From Opitutaceae bacterium (GTDB lineage Bacteria > Verrucomicrobiota > Verrucomicrobiia > Opitutales > Opitutaceae), in NCBI GenBank assembly GCA_015075305.1, contig JABTUS010000001.1, forward strand, positions 558,001 to 622,000: DNA of 64,000 nt, written 5' to 3'. Of the stretch, positions 47,159 to 56,560 are shown one piece after another (positions within the stretch are counted from its first letter, which is position 1; each line of letters starts with the position of its first letter). Below the pieces are notes generated by a model. The model made no database searches, was not told where the DNA came from, and worked only from the letters and a program-made list of their open reading frames with translations. Both the position numbers and the translations under genes were made by a program.

Positions 47159-47965
47159 CTACTTCTTCGGGCTTTCTTCAAGTTTCTCGATGATACCCTT
47201 AAAAATGCCTCCGGCCTTCTTTCCCGTGTTTTTCAACAACTCTGCAGGTTCATGCATGGCTCCACCAATCGCCCTGCCCAGTGAACCTGGAATGATTGCC
47301 GACAAGGCGCTGCCTATCGCCCCAATGCCCGGAAGCGCACCCGTGATCAACTGCTTGGGGTCCGTTATGTCGGTGTATTCCTTGTCCAGATTGAGATTCA
47401 TCTCCCGGATCGAGGGCTTCTCTTTCCCGCCCGAATAATCGACGAACCGGACCTTGGAAAACCGAAGGTGCAGCTTTCGAATCAAAAATTCCGTCTTCGC
47501 CGCAGGTTCCGTCTTTTTCTGTCCATCGTTCGTGGAGCCCGCCATGCGCTCCTGAAACAGCTTGAAGTTTGTCATGCTCTGGCTGTCCGTCACAATGGCC
47601 ACCAGGGCGACATCGACGACCGCGCTGTCAATGATCGCTCGTTTTCCACCAATCAGCGACCAAAGATCCGTATCAGCCTTGAACTCGCGGAGCTGGATGA
47701 ATTCCGGCGTCGGCCAGCCCTCGGGATTGTTGATGGCCAGGCCGGTGACACTGGCGTCGCCCTTGAACGGATTGACCGCCATCTTCTTGATTTGGACGTC
47801 AAAACCCGTGCGCTTGCGCACAACGCTCTGCACCACCGACGGGAGGAAGAGCATCCATGCCACCGCAATGAGCGCAAAGAGAATGACAAACGACAAAAGG
47901 AGTTTGAAAAGCGCCCCGCCGCGACACCGGCGCAGGCCTGTAAGGGAAGGGTAAGTCGTCTTCAT
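47159..47965 (-). CDS. AsmA/DUF748-like membrane-anchored protein
   Basis: A 268-residue protein with an N-terminal transmembrane helix (LFKLLLSFVILFALIAVAWMLFLP). A short domain follows resembling the start of AsmA-like proteins (TGFDVQIKKMAVNPFKGDASVTGLAINNPEGWPTPEFIQLREF). Full AsmA-like proteins are much longer and move phospholipids between membranes; this short form could be a periplasmic partner. Start chosen at ATG 47965; GTG 47986 abuts manA. It lies between manA and grpE. Confidence 0.7.
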   Translation of the reverse strand: MKTTYPSLTGLRRCRGGALFKLLLSFVILFALIAVAWMLFLPSVVQSVVRKRTGFDVQIKKMAVNPFKGDASVTGLAINNPEGWPTPEFIQLREFKADTDLWSLIGGKRAIIDSAVVDVALVAIVTDSQSMTNFKLFQERMAGSTNDGQKKTEPAAKTEFLIRKLHLRFSKVRFVDYSGGKEKPSIREMNLNLDKEYTDITDPKQLITGALPGIGAIGSALSAIIPGSLGRAIGGAMHEPAELLKNTGKKAGGIFKGIIEKLEESPKK

Positions 47966-47986
47966 GGTGAAATCACGGGGCTTCAC

Positions 47987-48934
47987 TCATGCGAAGTTCT
48001 CCGTGACAAGAACGAGCGTAGCGCGTTTGGCCGTGAAGTGGAAGGCTGAGTCGTAGGGCAGGATGACATTTGCCCCCATTTCGAGAAATTCGCCCTCATC
48101 CGTCGCAACGCTCCCCGTCACAATACTAAGCAGCCGAGGCTGTTCCTTGGCGGAAAAATCGATCGTCTCCCCAACCCGCAGCGGCACCCGCCGAATGCGA
48201 AATTCCGCTGCGTCCGCAATCACTGCCTCCACCGGAGACGCACGCACCGGAGCCGGCTCCTTCATCTCCCAGTCAATCGACGCAAGCGACTCCGCAACAT
48301 GCAGTTGCCGCGGCTTCCCATCGAGTCCCAATCTCCCCCAGTCGTACACGCGATAGGTGGTGTCGGAGTTCTGCTGGATTTCCAGAATCAGATTTCCCCC
48401 ATCGATTGCATGCACCGTCCCACTGCGGACAAGAATCGAATCACCGGCAGCGACTTCGAACCGGTGCACACATCCCTCAAGTGTCTGATCAACCAACGCC
48501 TTGGCAAAATTCGCCCGCGTGGTCGACCGTTTGAGTCCCACAAGCAGTCCCGCGCGCGGCTTTGACGAGGCAATGAACCAGTTCTCCGTCTTCGGTTCAC
48601 CCCTCAGCGCCGGAGCGATATCGGCGGGCGGATGCACCTGCAGACTTAGCCGCTCCCGGCAGTCGAGCCACTTGACCAGGAGAGGAAAGCGCCGCGCAGG
48701 ATCATGGTTGGGTCCCATGACAGCGCTGCCATGTCGCTCAAGCACCTGACGCAGCGTAAGTCCCTTCCAATCGCCCTGGGCAACAACAGACTGGGCCTCC
48801 GGCCGATCAACAATCTCCCAGCTTTCTCCAATCGGGCGCCCCTCCGGAAGCTCCCGCTGCAGTTCGTTTTCCATGGAGCGTCCGCCCCAAACGCGTTCCT
48901 GATAAAGAGGCACAAAGCGCAGAATTTCAGTCAT
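47987..48934 (-). CDS. manA: Mannose-6-phosphate isomerase, class I
   Basis: A 315-residue zinc enzyme interconverting mannose-6-phosphate and fructose-6-phosphate. The zinc ligands are seen in LSLQVHPP and in TENWF (Glu), and the catalytic/metal region is SGTVHAIDGGNLILEIQQNSDTTYRVYDWGR. Length and layout match the short Bacillus-type ManA. It supplies mannose precursors for envelope sugars and would process mannose from polysaccharide breakdown. It is the first gene in the minus-strand run ending in psd. Confidence 0.92.
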   Translation of the reverse strand: MTEILRFVPLYQERVWGGRSMENELQRELPEGRPIGESWEIVDRPEAQSVVAQGDWKGLTLRQVLERHGSAVMGPNHDPARRFPLLVKWLDCRERLSLQVHPPADIAPALRGEPKTENWFIASSKPRAGLLVGLKRSTTRANFAKALVDQTLEGCVHRFEVAAGDSILVRSGTVHAIDGGNLILEIQQNSDTTYRVYDWGRLGLDGKPRQLHVAESLASIDWEMKEPAPVRASPVEAVIADAAEFRIRRVPLRVGETIDFSAKEQPRLLSIVTGSVATDEGEFLEMGANVILPYDSAFHFTAKRATLVLVTENFA

Positions 48935-49047
48935 GAGGGATTCAATCGTCTACCGGCACCAAGCGGGTTAATGATGGACAACCCAATCGGCGAAATCCGA
49001 TGATTCGGAAATTCGCACAGCAGGGTGCCGATGTGCACTCAGATCAG

Positions 49048-51630
49048 ATGGCCAAATCAGCAAGTTCAAACACAAATCCAAGAGGCGCCCTCGCCGGTGT
49101 GCGCCACCGCCCCAACTGGCCGGTGGCCATCATCCTCTTCATACTGGGGATCTTGCTGGCAGTGGCGTTCATGGACTATTCTCCCGCCCAGAGCCGCTGG
49201 ATCACGACCAACCCCACTGAAAAGAACTGGGTGGGGCTGTTTGGCGCCGAGATGTCCTACATGACCCTGCATTGGCTGGGAGTCAGCACCTGGCTGGTGC
49301 CCATTTTCCTGATCTGGTTTGGAATCGTTTCCATCCGCAATGCCCGCCGTCTCGCGATCACACGCATGGTGGCGATGCTGCTTTGCATCGGATCCTTCTC
49401 GGGTCTGTGGGCAATGTGGGAGGGCTTTGGCGTTTCCCAGTACTTCACCGAGGGCCCCGGCGGACAGCTCGGGCGCCTGGTCTATCAGGACGCCTTCAAG
49501 GAAACCCTCGGCGTATTCGGTTCAATCGTGCTGATGGGCTCACTCTACGCACTGAGCCTGCTTTTCATTTTTTCCAAGGACATCACGACCGAGCTCGAAA
49601 GAATCGCGGCAGCCGTCAATGCTTGGATCGAGAAGCGTCGCTTGCGCCGCGCCGAAGCGGCTGCGTTGAAACAGGAAGTTGACGAAATGCAGGCGAAGCA
49701 ACGCGCCGTCGAAAAGACCGCCCTCGAGCAAAAACTGGCGACCGCCGCAGCAGCAACGGCAGCCGCAAAGGCGCTCGCCGCAAAGAAGGCCATGCAGGCT
49801 GAGGCCCGCGCCCAGGAAGAGGCCTTGAACCAGCAGAAAAAATCCGCCGCAGGCAGCCCGTCCGAAAACACGATGACGGAGGGTCTCGCCGACGACATCG
49901 TCCCTGACGACGCTGCGGAGGCCCCCGGCCCGGATGCCTCGGCGACAGGCGCGGGTTCGCCAGCGTCGCGAAATTCACGTTCGAAAGAGGGCGCCACAGC
50001 CACATCAGCCAGCGATCTCGCCGCGCAGGCGGGCGGGCGCTTCGAGCTCAACATCGTCAAGCCCGAGGAAACCAAGAGGGCGAAAGCCGCCACTCCAACT
50101 CCAACCGACTCAAATTACCAGTTTCCCCGCCTCAACCTTTTGCGGGAACAGACGCCCATCGCCCCGGAGAACTCCGAGGAGGAACACCGCCGCAATGCCG
50201 AGAACCTCCTGCGCATCCTGAGCGAATTCGGCGTCCAGGTCTCCCTCGGCGAGATCCATGTCGGCCCCGTCATCACCCGCTACGAGGTCGTGCCTGCCCC
50301 GGGGGTTCGCGTGGAAAAAATTGCGGGACTCGACAAGAACATCGCCCTCGGCATGCGCGCACAGTCCGTGCGCATTCTTGCGCCGATTCCCGGCAAGGCC
50401 GCCGTTGGCGTCGAGGTGCCCAACCTGCATCCCACGCCTGTCGGCATGCGCGAGATTCTCGAAAGCGAAGACTGGGGCACCGCGCTGGCCAAGGGAGAGA
50501 TTCCGGTGGCCCTCGGCAAGGATGTCTCCGGAAAACCCATCGTCTCCGATCTCACCAAGATGCCCCACCTGCTCATCGCGGGTGCAACGGGATCCGGCAA
50601 ATCGGTGTGCCTCAACTCCATTGTCGCCTCGATTCTCTACTCGAAAAGCCCCAGCGAGCTGCGCCTGATCATGGTCGATCCCAAGATCGTCGAGCTGAAG
50701 ATTTTCAACACGCTTCCGCACATGCTGATTCCGGTGGTGACCGAGCCGAAAAAGGTTCCCGCCGCCCTGAAATGGCTGCTCGGGGAGATGGACCAGCGTT
50801 ACCGGATTTTTGCCAAGGTGGGTGTGCGCAACATCGTCGGTTTCAATCACCGCAAACGCGGCTCCGACACCGCCGCCAAGGACCCTTCACTGCCCGAACA
50901 GGCCTCGCTGGAGGGCATCGACCCGGGGCTTGACGACGGACTGGAAATACCGGAGCGGCTCCCGTACATCGTCATCATCATCGATGAACTCGCCGACCTG
51001 ATGATGGTCGCCCCGGCTGAGATAGAAACCAGCATCGCCCGCCTGGCACAACTCGCCCGCGCCGCCGGAATTCACCTCATCATCGCCACCCAGCGGCCGT
51101 CCGTGAACGTCATCACCGGTGTGATCAAGGCCAACCTGCCTTCGCGCATCGCCTTCCAGGTCGCTTCCCAGGTCGACTCACGCACCATCCTGGACACGAA
51201 GGGAGCCGACACACTCATCGGCCGCGGCGACATGCTCTTTTCCCCTCCCGGAACCTCACGCCTGGTGCGCGCACAGGGCGCGTTTGTCTCCGACGACGAG
51301 GTCAACAGCGTCGTGGACTTCCTAAAAAGGAACGGCCCACCGGTCTTCGCCAACGATGTCCAGGCCCAGATCGATCGCGACGCGCGGGAGGATTCCGACG
51401 ACGAGGATGCGGACGACGGCGACATGGGCGATGACGCTGAGCTCTATCAACAGGCCCTTGACGTCCTGCGTTCAACGCGCCGCGCGTCGACATCCATGAT
51501 TCAGCGCCGCCTGCGCATCGGCTATAACCGCGCCGCCCGCATCATGGATCTGATGGAGCAGAAGGGCGTGGTGGGGCCGGACAATGGGTCCAGTCCCCGC
51601 GAAATCCTCATCGACCTGGACTCGCTTTGA
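49048..51630 (+). CDS. ftsK: DNA translocase FtsK
   Basis: An 860-residue division and chromosome-segregation protein. Four transmembrane helices at the N terminus (for example VAIILFILGILLAVAFM) are followed by an Ala/Glu-rich linker (about 195-370), then the motor. The motor has Walker A GATGSGKSVCLNS at 512-524 and Walker B YIVIIIDELADLMM. The C-terminal gamma winged helix is MIQRRLRIGYNRAARIMDLMEQKGVVGP, which reads KOPS-type sequences. ATG 49048 was chosen over ATG 49000. It is likely essential. Confidence 0.95.
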   Translation: MAKSASSNTNPRGALAGVRHRPNWPVAIILFILGILLAVAFMDYSPAQSRWITTNPTEKNWVGLFGAEMSYMTLHWLGVSTWLVPIFLIWFGIVSIRNARRLAITRMVAMLLCIGSFSGLWAMWEGFGVSQYFTEGPGGQLGRLVYQDAFKETLGVFGSIVLMGSLYALSLLFIFSKDITTELERIAAAVNAWIEKRRLRRAEAAALKQEVDEMQAKQRAVEKTALEQKLATAAAATAAAKALAAKKAMQAEARAQEEALNQQKKSAAGSPSENTMTEGLADDIVPDDAAEAPGPDASATGAGSPASRNSRSKEGATATSASDLAAQAGGRFELNIVKPEETKRAKAATPTPTDSNYQFPRLNLLREQTPIAPENSEEEHRRNAENLLRILSEFGVQVSLGEIHVGPVITRYEVVPAPGVRVEKIAGLDKNIALGMRAQSVRILAPIPGKAAVGVEVPNLHPTPVGMREILESEDWGTALAKGEIPVALGKDVSGKPIVSDLTKMPHLLIAGATGSGKSVCLNSIVASILYSKSPSELRLIMVDPKIVELKIFNTLPHMLIPVVTEPKKVPAALKWLLGEMDQRYRIFAKVGVRNIVGFNHRKRGSDTAAKDPSLPEQASLEGIDPGLDDGLEIPERLPYIVIIIDELADLMMVAPAEIETSIARLAQLARAAGIHLIIATQRPSVNVITGVIKANLPSRIAFQVASQVDSRTILDTKGADTLIGRGDMLFSPPGTSRLVRAQGAFVSDDEVNSVVDFLKRNGPPVFANDVQAQIDRDAREDSDDEDADDGDMGDDAELYQQALDVLRSTRRASTSMIQRRLRIGYNRAARIMDLMEQKGVVGPDNGSSPREILIDLDSL

Positions 51631-51663
51631 AGCAGCCCATCCACCGCCTTGAACAAAAGCGGA

Positions 51664-51693
51664 GCGTTGTGTCGGAAAGTCTGGTCACAACGC
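51664..51693 (+). repeat. Inverted repeat between ftsK and rodZ-like gene
   Basis: GCGTTGTG (51664-51671) and CACAACGC (51686-51693) can form an 8-bp stem around a 14-base loop. It may attenuate or end ftsK transcription, but no T tract follows. Confidence 0.35.
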
Positions 51694-51745
51694 CCACTTC
51701 CGTCTTCCCTCAGGCCGCCAATTCAACTTCATCCTATTGAGCCCC

Positions 51746-52576
51746 ATGCAGACGATCGGAGAACGACTTGAGGAAGCCCGCAAACGGAAAGGGGTCTCCA
51801 TCCGCGAGGTCGCGGAGGCGACCAAGATCCGGGGTGATTATCTGCACAAGTTTGAGAACAACCAGTTCGATCTCTCCCTGCCTGAAATCTACGTGCGCGG
51901 GTTCCTCAGATCCTACGCCACGTTTCTGAAGCTTCCGGGCGACAAGATCGTCAACGATTACAAGGGACTGGGTCTCGGAGAGGCCAAGGGGCGCGGCCTG
52001 AACCGCGAAAGTTTCGGGCGGATGGATCTTTCCGTATCATCAGCGAAGGGTGCAGCCAGAGAGGTGCTGCCGTCGACACCTCCCGGCACTGAAGCCGCAC
52101 CGGAAGCTTCGACCGCTGAAAACAATCCCGCAACCTTTCGTCCGCGCGCATCAGGTCCGCAGATCGATCAGACCCTTGTCATCAAGGGGGTGCTCGCGCT
52201 CGCAGGAATCGGCGTGTTGATCCTGCTCATCGTCCTGCTCGTTAAATTGTTCAGCAGCGATCCCACGAAGCCGAACGCGGCTGCGAACGGAGCGGCGAGC
52301 GCGGTTGCACCGCGACCGGGTGAGACCGTTGTCACCGTATTTGCGATGGACAACGCCTTTCTCACCGTCCGCCAGCTCAACGACAATCTCGTCCTTTTCA
52401 GTGGAGCGATGTCACGGGGTGACTCCCGGGCGTTGCCGTATCGGACTGCGCTTCGCATCGAGGCCGAGCCCTTCCGTGCCGTCGAACTCGAGATAAACGG
52501 CATCCGCTACCCGATGCCGGATCGCCTCGCTGATCTGAAGGCGCCCGCCTCCCGGACAACTCCCTCCGGACGTTGA
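51746..52576 (+). CDS. RodZ-like helix-turn-helix membrane protein
   Basis: A 276-residue protein. The N-terminal Xre-type helix-turn-helix (TIGERLEEARKRKGVSIREVAEATKIRGDYLHKFEN) and the RodZ hallmark LPEIYVRGFLRSYATFLKL precede a linker. One transmembrane helix follows (GVLALAGIGVLILLIVLLVKLF, about 147-168), then a periplasmic DUF4115-type domain. In rod cells RodZ links MreB to the elongation machinery. ATG 51746 is preferred to TTG 51737. Confidence 0.87.
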   Translation: MQTIGERLEEARKRKGVSIREVAEATKIRGDYLHKFENNQFDLSLPEIYVRGFLRSYATFLKLPGDKIVNDYKGLGLGEAKGRGLNRESFGRMDLSVSSAKGAAREVLPSTPPGTEAAPEASTAENNPATFRPRASGPQIDQTLVIKGVLALAGIGVLILLIVLLVKLFSSDPTKPNAAANGAASAVAPRPGETVVTVFAMDNAFLTVRQLNDNLVLFSGAMSRGDSRALPYRTALRIEAEPFRAVELEINGIRYPMPDRLADLKAPASRTTPSGR

Positions 52577-52742
52577 CGGCCTGTTTCCGGGAGCGAAAAC
52601 GCGCCCCTCCAGCCGTTTTCCCCCTCCGTTGGAGATGACATGCTTTGTCATGCCCAGGGGACGTGCGACGCTACAACTCGCCAGAGATTTCGCTATCCAC
52701 GCACAGCCTATGCCTATGGTCGGAGGCCCAACCACCAACCGC

Positions 52743-53402
52743 CTATCGGCAACTCAGGCCCACCGGCGGCCCCATGACTTCCTTCAACACGAACGCCCGC
52801 CGCAGATTCTCCGCGCCCCTGAGATCCCGCAGCAGGGATTCGCGGGCTGCATCGTCCCTGTGGGATTCGACGGCAGGCGCTTGCGCGCGCGCAATTTCAG
52901 CCGCTCGCGCGAGCTCCTGCTGACGTTCTCTCTCAAGCGCGGCGGCCTGATCCCTGAGCTGACGCAGACGCCTGCGCTCCGCCTTCTCAGCCACCGCAGC
53001 CTCCGCGCGCACCGCTTCCTCGCGACTGCGCAGCGCCTCCGCCGCGCGGCGAAGCATCTCCTCAATCGGACTCTGTGAAACGGGCCGGGGCGCATCCAAG
53101 GGGCCCGCCGCCGGATGGGCTGGCTCCGCAGACGTCGAAGGCAGCGGCGGGGGAGGTCCTTCACCGCGCCGTTCAGCAATCCTGCGGCGCATCTCCTCCC
53201 TCACCTGACGCTCACGCTCCGCCTGTTCCGGATCCTGTCCTTTCCTCTCCGCACTCGTTCGCCTTTCTGCGACATCCGGAATCCCGTCACCATCGTAGTC
53301 CGCACTCTCACCCTGCTTCGCGCGGCGGCGCTGGTTGACCCAGTACGCGATCACGCCCGCCACGACGGCGATAAACTGAATGTGCTCAAAGATCCAATCC
53401 AC
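52743..53402 (-). CDS. Membrane-anchored coiled-coil protein with DxDxDG motif
   Basis: A 219-residue protein starting at GTG 53402. A single N-terminal membrane helix (IFEHIQFIAVVAGVIAYWV) is followed by DYDGDGIPD, a calcium-binding-loop-like motif seen in thrombospondin type 3 and dockerin-like repeats. An Arg/Glu/Ala-rich helical body follows, with a Pro-rich linker (GPPPPLPSTSAEPAHPAAGP). I do not recognise the family. It follows floA by 38 bases on the same strand, so it may belong to the flotillin/NfeD operon. Confidence 0.6.
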   Translation of the reverse strand: MDWIFEHIQFIAVVAGVIAYWVNQRRRAKQGESADYDGDGIPDVAERRTSAERKGQDPEQAERERQVREEMRRRIAERRGEGPPPPLPSTSAEPAHPAAGPLDAPRPVSQSPIEEMLRRAAEALRSREEAVRAEAAVAEKAERRRLRQLRDQAAALERERQQELARAAEIARAQAPAVESHRDDAARESLLRDLRGAENLRRAFVLKEVMGPPVGLSCR

Positions 53403-53440
53403 GGGGAGAATGCGCGCTCGCGGGCGCCAAATATCGAGCG

Positions 53441-54454
53441 TTACGATTTCTGCTTCGGATCCGCGATGCTCTGCCGCATCGAGGTGTCCGCCTGGATGTT
53501 CTCCATGCGATAATAGTCCATCACGCCAAGGCGTCCGTTTCGAAACGCATCAGCCATGGCGAGCGGCACCTGGGCCTGCGCCTCAACAACCTTGGCCTGC
53601 ATCTCCTGGACCTTCGCCTTCATTTCCTGCTCGAGCGCCACGGCGGCCGCACGCCGGATTTCCGCCTGCGCCTGCGCCATGTTCTTGTTCGCATCGGCCT
53701 GCGCGACCTGCAGCTTCGCGCCGATGTTCTCGCCGACGTCCACATCGGCGATGTCGATCGAAAGAATCTCAAACGCCGTGCCGACATCGAGTCCGCGATG
53801 CAGCACGGTCTTGGAAATGTTGTCGGGCGATTCAAGCACGGCCTTGTAGCTCTCAGCCGTGCCGATGGTCGTGACAATGCCTTCGCCCACGCGCGCAATG
53901 ATCGTGTCCTCCTTCGCGCCGCCGACGAATCGGTCGAGATTGGTCCGCACGGTCACGCGGGCCTTCACCTTCACCTGGATTCCATCCTTGGCCACGCCAT
54001 CGATGGTCATGCGTCCGCCCTCGGGATTCGGGCAGTCGATCACCTTGGGGTCGACTGAAGTGCGAACCGCCTCGACCACGCTCTTGCCGGAGCCCTTTGT
54101 GGCAAGGTCGATCGCGCACGCCCGCTGCCAGCTCAGCTCTATGCCCGCCTTCTGCGCCGCGATCAGCGCATGCACGGTCGGCACGACGTTGCCGCCGGCC
54201 AGAAAATGCGCCTCGAATTCATCGATGCTGATTTCGATTCCGGCCTTCTTCGCTGTGATGCGCGCATCCACCATCAGACCGTAGGGGACTTGCCGGAGCC
54301 GCATGGCCACCAGATCGGAAAACCCGACATAGGCGCCCGCGAGCCAGGCCCGCAGCCATACGCTGAAGAAGGAAAGAACGATGAAGAGAACAATGAGGAC
54401 GACGATGCCAACCGGCACCGCGATCCAGAGAACGGAGGGACGAAGGATTTCCAT
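53441..54454 (-). CDS. floA: Flotillin-like protein FloA
   Basis: A 337-residue SPFH-family scaffold of membrane microdomains. It has an N-terminal membrane hairpin ([29 protein letters not shown]), then a long SPFH domain ([58 protein letters not shown]). The C-terminal helical region is Ala/Glu/Gln-rich ([23 protein letters not shown]). The whole length matches YqfA/FloA. It sits directly after an NfeD gene, its usual partner. Confidence 0.95.
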   Translation of the reverse strand: MEILRPSVLWIAVPVGIVVLIVLFIVLSFFSVWLRAWLAGAYVGFSDLVAMRLRQVPYGLMVDARITAKKAGIEISIDEFEAHFLAGGNVVPTVHALIAAQKAGIELSWQRACAIDLATKGSGKSVVEAVRTSVDPKVIDCPNPEGGRMTIDGVAKDGIQVKVKARVTVRTNLDRFVGGAKEDTIIARVGEGIVTTIGTAESYKAVLESPDNISKTVLHRGLDVGTAFEILSIDIADVDVGENIGAKLQVAQADANKNMAQAQAEIRRAAAVALEQEMKAKVQEMQAKVVEAQAQVPLAMADAFRNGRLGVMDYYRMENIQADTSMRQSIADPKQKS

Positions 54455-54463
54455 GATGGGAGA

Positions 54464-54925
54464 CTAGGGTTTGGTGACGACAACTCTGAAACTGTCAACG
54501 GAGACAACACGCAGCGTCTCGCCGGTCGAAACGGGCCCGGACTGGCAGAACGCATCGTATCGCTTCCCGCCAATCAAGACATATCCGGACGGCGTCAGGG
54601 GCGTCTCGGCTGTCGCCTCAGAACCGACAAGCGTGCCCTCGGGCGCGGCGTGACTGCTGGCGACGATCGAAGTGCGCAGGAACATCCTCCGTCCAATCTT
54701 CGTTTTGGGAAGGATGTAGAACTCAACGAACAACATGATCGCAACCAGCAGGAGCGCAATGCCCAGCGCAGACATTCCACCCGCCGCGCCGTAGGTCGAA
54801 AAGGAGAGGATCACGCCGGCAAACAAAGCGAGACAGCCTATGATGCCCAGTATTGCGCCGGGCACGATCACCTCAAAGGCGAGCAACGCGATGCCGCAAA
54901 GAAACAGGAGTCCAATGGCGTTCAT
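54464..54925 (-). CDS. Short NfeD-like membrane protein
   Basis: A 153-residue protein with about three transmembrane helices (IGLLFLCGIALLAFEVIVPG; LGIIGCLALFAGVILSF; LGIALLLVAIMLFVEFYIL) and a C-terminal OB-fold NfeD domain (LVGSEATAETPLTPSGYVLIGGKRYDAF). NfeD proteins pair with flotillins; this sits between the long NfeD protease and floA. ATG 54925 overlaps the end of the long NfeD gene by 4 bases. Confidence 0.9.
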   Translation of the reverse strand: MNAIGLLFLCGIALLAFEVIVPGAILGIIGCLALFAGVILSFSTYGAAGGMSALGIALLLVAIMLFVEFYILPKTKIGRRMFLRTSIVASSHAAPEGTLVGSEATAETPLTPSGYVLIGGKRYDAFCQSGPVSTGETLRVVSVDSFRVVVTKP

Positions 54926-56442
54926 GAATCGATGCGCTCCACAGTCCATCCGAATTCCGATCGCGAAGTCACGACTATCCGGGAACCGCGTTCGATCGAA
55001 CCCACGGCAACCCGCGCCTCATACCGCCGCCCATCCACCTCGATCTGGCCGCTGGGAAACAGCCCGGTCACCGCAATGCCCTTCGATCCAATCAGGGAAT
55101 CGTTTCCTGCGAGCCGATCCGGATCGCCGCCAGAAACCTGCGCCGCACTGCCCACACTGGCCGTGAGCACCATGCGATCCCAAAACCAGCTTCGGGGAAG
55201 AAAACGCGCGAGCACCAGGGCGAGTCCGATCGCGATGCCGACTCCCACGCCGAGATTCACGAGCGGTTGGAGAAAAATGTCGGGTGAAAAGGTGACGGGC
55301 TCGTTTGGCCAGAGGTCCGCCATCGACCACAGCAGCGAGCCCAGCATCAGCACGATGCCCAGGAGCGCCACAACCACGACGCCCGGAAAGAAGAAGAGTT
55401 CGATCAGGAAAGCCGCGAGTCCAAGGATGAAAAACAGGATCGGCTCATGCCCGGAAAATCCGGCGATGTAGTGGCCGAAAAACACAGCCGTGAGGAGAAC
55501 CCCCGCGGTCACCCCAAAGATGCCAAAGCCCGGTGTCTTGAACTCGATGAATGCGCACAGCAGACCCAGCCCGAGCAGGATCGGCGAGAGATTGTTGAGC
55601 AGCACCGCAAACTGCTCGGCCCAGTTCACCTCAAGCTGGCGCGTCGTGCCCGGAGTGGCGCCAAGGTCGTGCAGGAGCGTCCCGAGATCCTTCGCAATCC
55701 CGGCCGCAAGGAGCGGCTGCGGCGGATCGCCATAGGCTTTGATGGCTTCCGTGGCGGTGAGCGAAAGGAGCTCACCCTTCGGCTTCAGCAGGACGTCGCC
55801 GATCTTGAGTTCATAGTCGGAATCGATCATCGCGGAAATCACCTGGCCCCGATAGCCCTTGCCCTCGGAAATCGCACGAACCCTCGCCCGCAGGTAGCTG
55901 ACGATCTTCTGCTTCATCGAGGCGTCGATCTCTCCGCCCGTCGCCAGGACCGGTGCCGCCGCGCCGATCACCCCGACCGGTGAAAACCAGATTTCGTCCG
56001 TCATCGCGGAGATGAAGGCGCCGGCCGAGAGCGCCTCGGAATTCACGTAGGTCACGGTTTTCCCCGGAAAGCGTTCGAGCGCCTCCATGATGTCAAAGGT
56101 CACATCAAGCGCCCCGCCCGGAGTCTTCATGTCGAGCACGACAATGTCCGCGTTTTCCTCAATCGCCTCCTTCAACCCGCGACGAATCACATAGAGGATG
56201 GGTTTGGCGATCGCCTCCCGAACAGGAATGACCACAACACGCTTGGGCCCCGCCGCGGACGTTTCCGCATCGCCCGCGACCACTTCGGCTCCAGCCAGGG
56301 TGGTCGCAACAGACTGCCCATCCGCCTCCTTCCCGGCCGGCGGTGCGGTCGACGCCGCCTCCTGCGCCGCAGCGTGGACGAGCCAGGACAGCGTGCCCGC
56401 CAGGGCGATCAGCCAGAAAAATCTGCGGAGTATTCGCGGCAT
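54922..56442 (-). CDS. NfeD1-type membrane serine protease
   Basis: A protein of about 506 residues. A signal peptide (ILRRFFWLIALAGTLSWLVHA) precedes a ClpP/S49-like serine protease domain (VVLDMKTPGGALDVTFDIMEAL, catalytic Ser in SEALSAGAFIS, likely Lys in DASMKQKI). Several transmembrane helices (about 285-420) and a C-terminal OB-fold NfeD domain (LIGSKGIAVTGLFPSGQIEVDGRRYEA) follow. Related proteases cut stomatin-type partners at the membrane. Starts at 56442, 56454 and 56460 are possible. Confidence 0.9.
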   Translation of the reverse strand: MPRILRRFFWLIALAGTLSWLVHAAAQEAASTAPPAGKEADGQSVATTLAGAEVVAGDAETSAAGPKRVVVIPVREAIAKPILYVIRRGLKEAIEENADIVVLDMKTPGGALDVTFDIMEALERFPGKTVTYVNSEALSAGAFISAMTDEIWFSPVGVIGAAAPVLATGGEIDASMKQKIVSYLRARVRAISEGKGYRGQVISAMIDSDYELKIGDVLLKPKGELLSLTATEAIKAYGDPPQPLLAAGIAKDLGTLLHDLGATPGTTRQLEVNWAEQFAVLLNNLSPILLGLGLLCAFIEFKTPGFGIFGVTAGVLLTAVFFGHYIAGFSGHEPILFFILGLAAFLIELFFFPGVVVVALLGIVLMLGSLLWSMADLWPNEPVTFSPDIFLQPLVNLGVGVGIAIGLALVLARFLPRSWFWDRMVLTASVGSAAQVSGGDPDRLAGNDSLIGSKGIAVTGLFPSGQIEVDGRRYEARVAVGSIERGSRIVVTSRSEFGWTVERIDS

Positions 56443-56560
56443 TGTGCCCAGCATGCTCATCGACGCCCGTGTGTGCAAGTGCCACAGTGCACGAAAATTG
56501 CCTCGAATTTCCACAAATCCGTTGGCCAGCCCGGATTTCTCCACCTTACTCCTTGGAACC

